From: Stutzerimonas urumqiensis
Lineage (GTDB): Bacteria > Pseudomonadota > Gammaproteobacteria > Pseudomonadales > Pseudomonadaceae
Length of the DNA: 64,000 bases
Direction: 5' to 3'
Assembly: GCF_003640395.1 (NCBI RefSeq)
Contig: NZ_RBZQ01000003.1
Span: 310,001-374,000 of the forward strand
Shown in pieces: positions 62,904-64,000 of this stretch. The notes beneath the pieces were generated by a model. That model had not been told where the DNA came from. It saw only the letters and a list, made by a program, of their open reading frames with translations, and ran no database searches. The number at the start of each line of letters is the position of its first letter. Positions within the stretch are counted from its first letter, which is position 1. Both the position numbers and the translations under genes were made by a program.

Positions 62904-63578
62904 ATGCGTCACCGCACCTTGCTCGAACGCTCGCTGATCGCGCTGCTCTGCCTGGCCATCGCCCTGTCCGCCATCTCACCGCACGACCGCCTGACCTGGG
63001 TGCTGGAGATCACCCCGGCGCTGATCCTCCTGCCGCTGCTGGTTGCCACGCATGACCGCTTTCCCTTGTCCAGCCTGCTGTATGTGCTGATCACCCTGCA
63101 TGGCCTGGGCCTGATCGTCGGCGCCTACTACAGCTTCGCCCGCGTGCCGCTCGGGTTCTGGATACAGGACTGGCTCGAACTCAGCCGCAACCCCTACGAC
63201 CGGCTCGGGCATTTCATGCAGGGGCTGACACCGACGCTGCTGGCGCGGGAAATTCTCATCCGCCTGCGCCTGATCAACGGACCGCGCATGCTCGCCTTTC
63301 TCTGCGCCTGCGTGGCGATGGCGGCGAGCGCCGTCTACGAGCTGATCGAATGGTGGGCCGCCCTCGCCCTCGGGCAAGGCGCCGAGCAATTCCTCGGCAT
63401 GCAGGGCGATGAATGGGACACGCAGGCCGACATGTTCTGCGCCCTGCTCGGCGCGATCACCGCCCTGACGCTGTTCGCCCCCGTGCACGACCGCAGCCTG
63501 AAACGCTTCCAGCCAGCGAGCGCCGGACAGCCGACGCGGCCCGCAGCGCCCGGCCAGGTTTCGCACCGCTGCGATTGA
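62904..63578 (+). CDS. DUF2238 (YjdF-like) membrane protein
   Basis: The 224-aa protein has about six helices and the DUF2238 hallmarks: LLYVLITLHGLGLIVGAYYSF, NPYDRLGHFMQGL and the conserved VYELIEWWAALALGQGAEQFLG followed by GDEWDTQADM. The acidic and histidine residues in these motifs might bind metal or substrate in the membrane. Function is unknown; E. coli YjdF is the nearest named relative. ATG 62904 begins MRHRTLLERSLIA. It lies 45 bases downstream of the SDR gene. Confidence 0.88.
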   Translation: MRHRTLLERSLIALLCLAIALSAISPHDRLTWVLEITPALILLPLLVATHDRFPLSSLLYVLITLHGLGLIVGAYYSFARVPLGFWIQDWLELSRNPYDRLGHFMQGLTPTLLAREILIRLRLINGPRMLAFLCACVAMAASAVYELIEWWAALALGQGAEQFLGMQGDEWDTQADMFCALLGAITALTLFAPVHDRSLKRFQPASAGQPTRPAAPGQVSHRCD

Positions 63579-63821
63579 TCGTGTGGCGGCGTGCACCGGC
63601 CATTCGACGACGGAAAGCCAGCGGCTATCGCCCTGCACCTTGGCTCGTCTGCACGGTCTACCCGACACACGACAGGCGCCCGCATTCGACTTCAGGGACG
63701 CCAATAGCCGTCGTACGGCCACCCACGCCAAGGCCTGTACCCTGGGCGTCCCGCGCTGCCGCCGGGTGCGACGCGCCCTGCCGCCGCACGGCCGCCACCT
63801 TTCAAAGCCGCGGAGACACGC

Positions 63822-64000
63822 ATGAGCTTCAACACCGAAACCCAACCCGGCGTCTGCCAGCAACCCGACGCCGTCACCCAGCAGTACGTGTTCAACCACA
63901 CCATGCTGCGCGTGAAGGACCCCGAGCGCTCGCTGGACTTCTACACCCGCGTACTCGGCATGCGCCTGCTGCGTCGCCTCGATTTCGAAGAAGGCCGCTT
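63822..64000 (+). CDS. gloA: Lactoylglutathione lyase, N-terminal part (cut by window edge)
   Basis: About 59 codons are visible. The sequence QYVFNHTMLRVKDPERSLDFYTRVLGM with the metal-binding His26 and RLLRRLDFEEG is the glyoxalase I start. GloA turns the methylglyoxal-glutathione hemithioacetal into S-lactoylglutathione. The long N-terminal leader before the motif (MSFNTETQPGVCQQPDAVTQ) is typical of the larger Pseudomonas GloA form. ATG 63822 follows CGGAGACACG. The remainder lies beyond the window. Confidence 0.93.
   Translation, partial: MSFNTETQPGVCQQPDAVTQQYVFNHTMLRVKDPERSLDFYTRVLGMRLLRRLDFEEGR

Overview
The window is GC-rich chromosomal DNA from a gammaproteobacterium, most likely a Stutzerimonas (Pseudomonas stutzeri group) strain. 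This is inferred from Pseudomonas-type gene content and order (rppH-ptsP near lgt, hpd-maiA, oscA-sbp-cysTWA, autotransporter EstA), a respiratory nitric oxide reductase locus, Pseudomonas-type REP elements, and SerA and RppH proteins very close to remembered P. aeruginosa sequences. No rRNA, tRNA, transposase or CRISPR array was seen.

Layout. 1-8.8 kb holds housekeeping genes: partial lgt, a TSUP permease, an NRDE protein, ptsP, rppH, a HAD phosphatase, a small membrane protein with an SDR/DoxX protein, and ilvA. 9.0-19.0 kb is a type VI secretion effector island without structural genes: hcp (behind a predicted sigma-54/IHF promoter), vgrG, a DUF4123 adaptor, a VasX-like pore-forming effector, two duplicated membrane immunity candidates and a low-GC tail. 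19.0-28.4 kb carries rpiA, two SdiA-regulated-domain proteins, an FAH-family hydrolase, a D-2-hydroxyglutarate dehydrogenase divergent from serA, an HPF-like protein, an orphan SdhB paralogue and an exported phytase-like esterase.

28.4-33.7 kb is a nitric oxide reductase operon read on the minus strand: a 39-aa membrane peptide, norC, norB, norQ, norD. NorC is unusual because it carries a second C-terminal haem-c domain. 33.9-41.1 kb is an oxidative stress and sulfur block: a catalase-family protein, 1-Cys peroxiredoxin LsfA, a small hydrolase, oscA, a Cys-Cys leader peptide, sbp and cysTWA. A perfect-period triple tandem repeat separates sbp from cysT. 41.2-45.8 kb has a Fur-box-preceded TonB receptor and two tyrosine-catabolism genes. 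46.1-52.0 kb is an RND efflux operon. It is followed by an acetyl-CoA acetyltransferase, a REP-rich gap, estA, two low-complexity exported proteins and an OPT transporter.

58.7-61.5 kb is a curli operon, csgD-csgE-csgB-csgA, with a very long major curlin and no csgF or csgG in view. The window ends with an SDR, a YjdF-like protein and the start of gloA.

The strongest candidates for something undescribed are the dihaem NorC with its 39-aa partner, the Cys-Cys leader peptide and hairpin ahead of sbp, and the twin immunity genes that differ mainly in their membrane segment.
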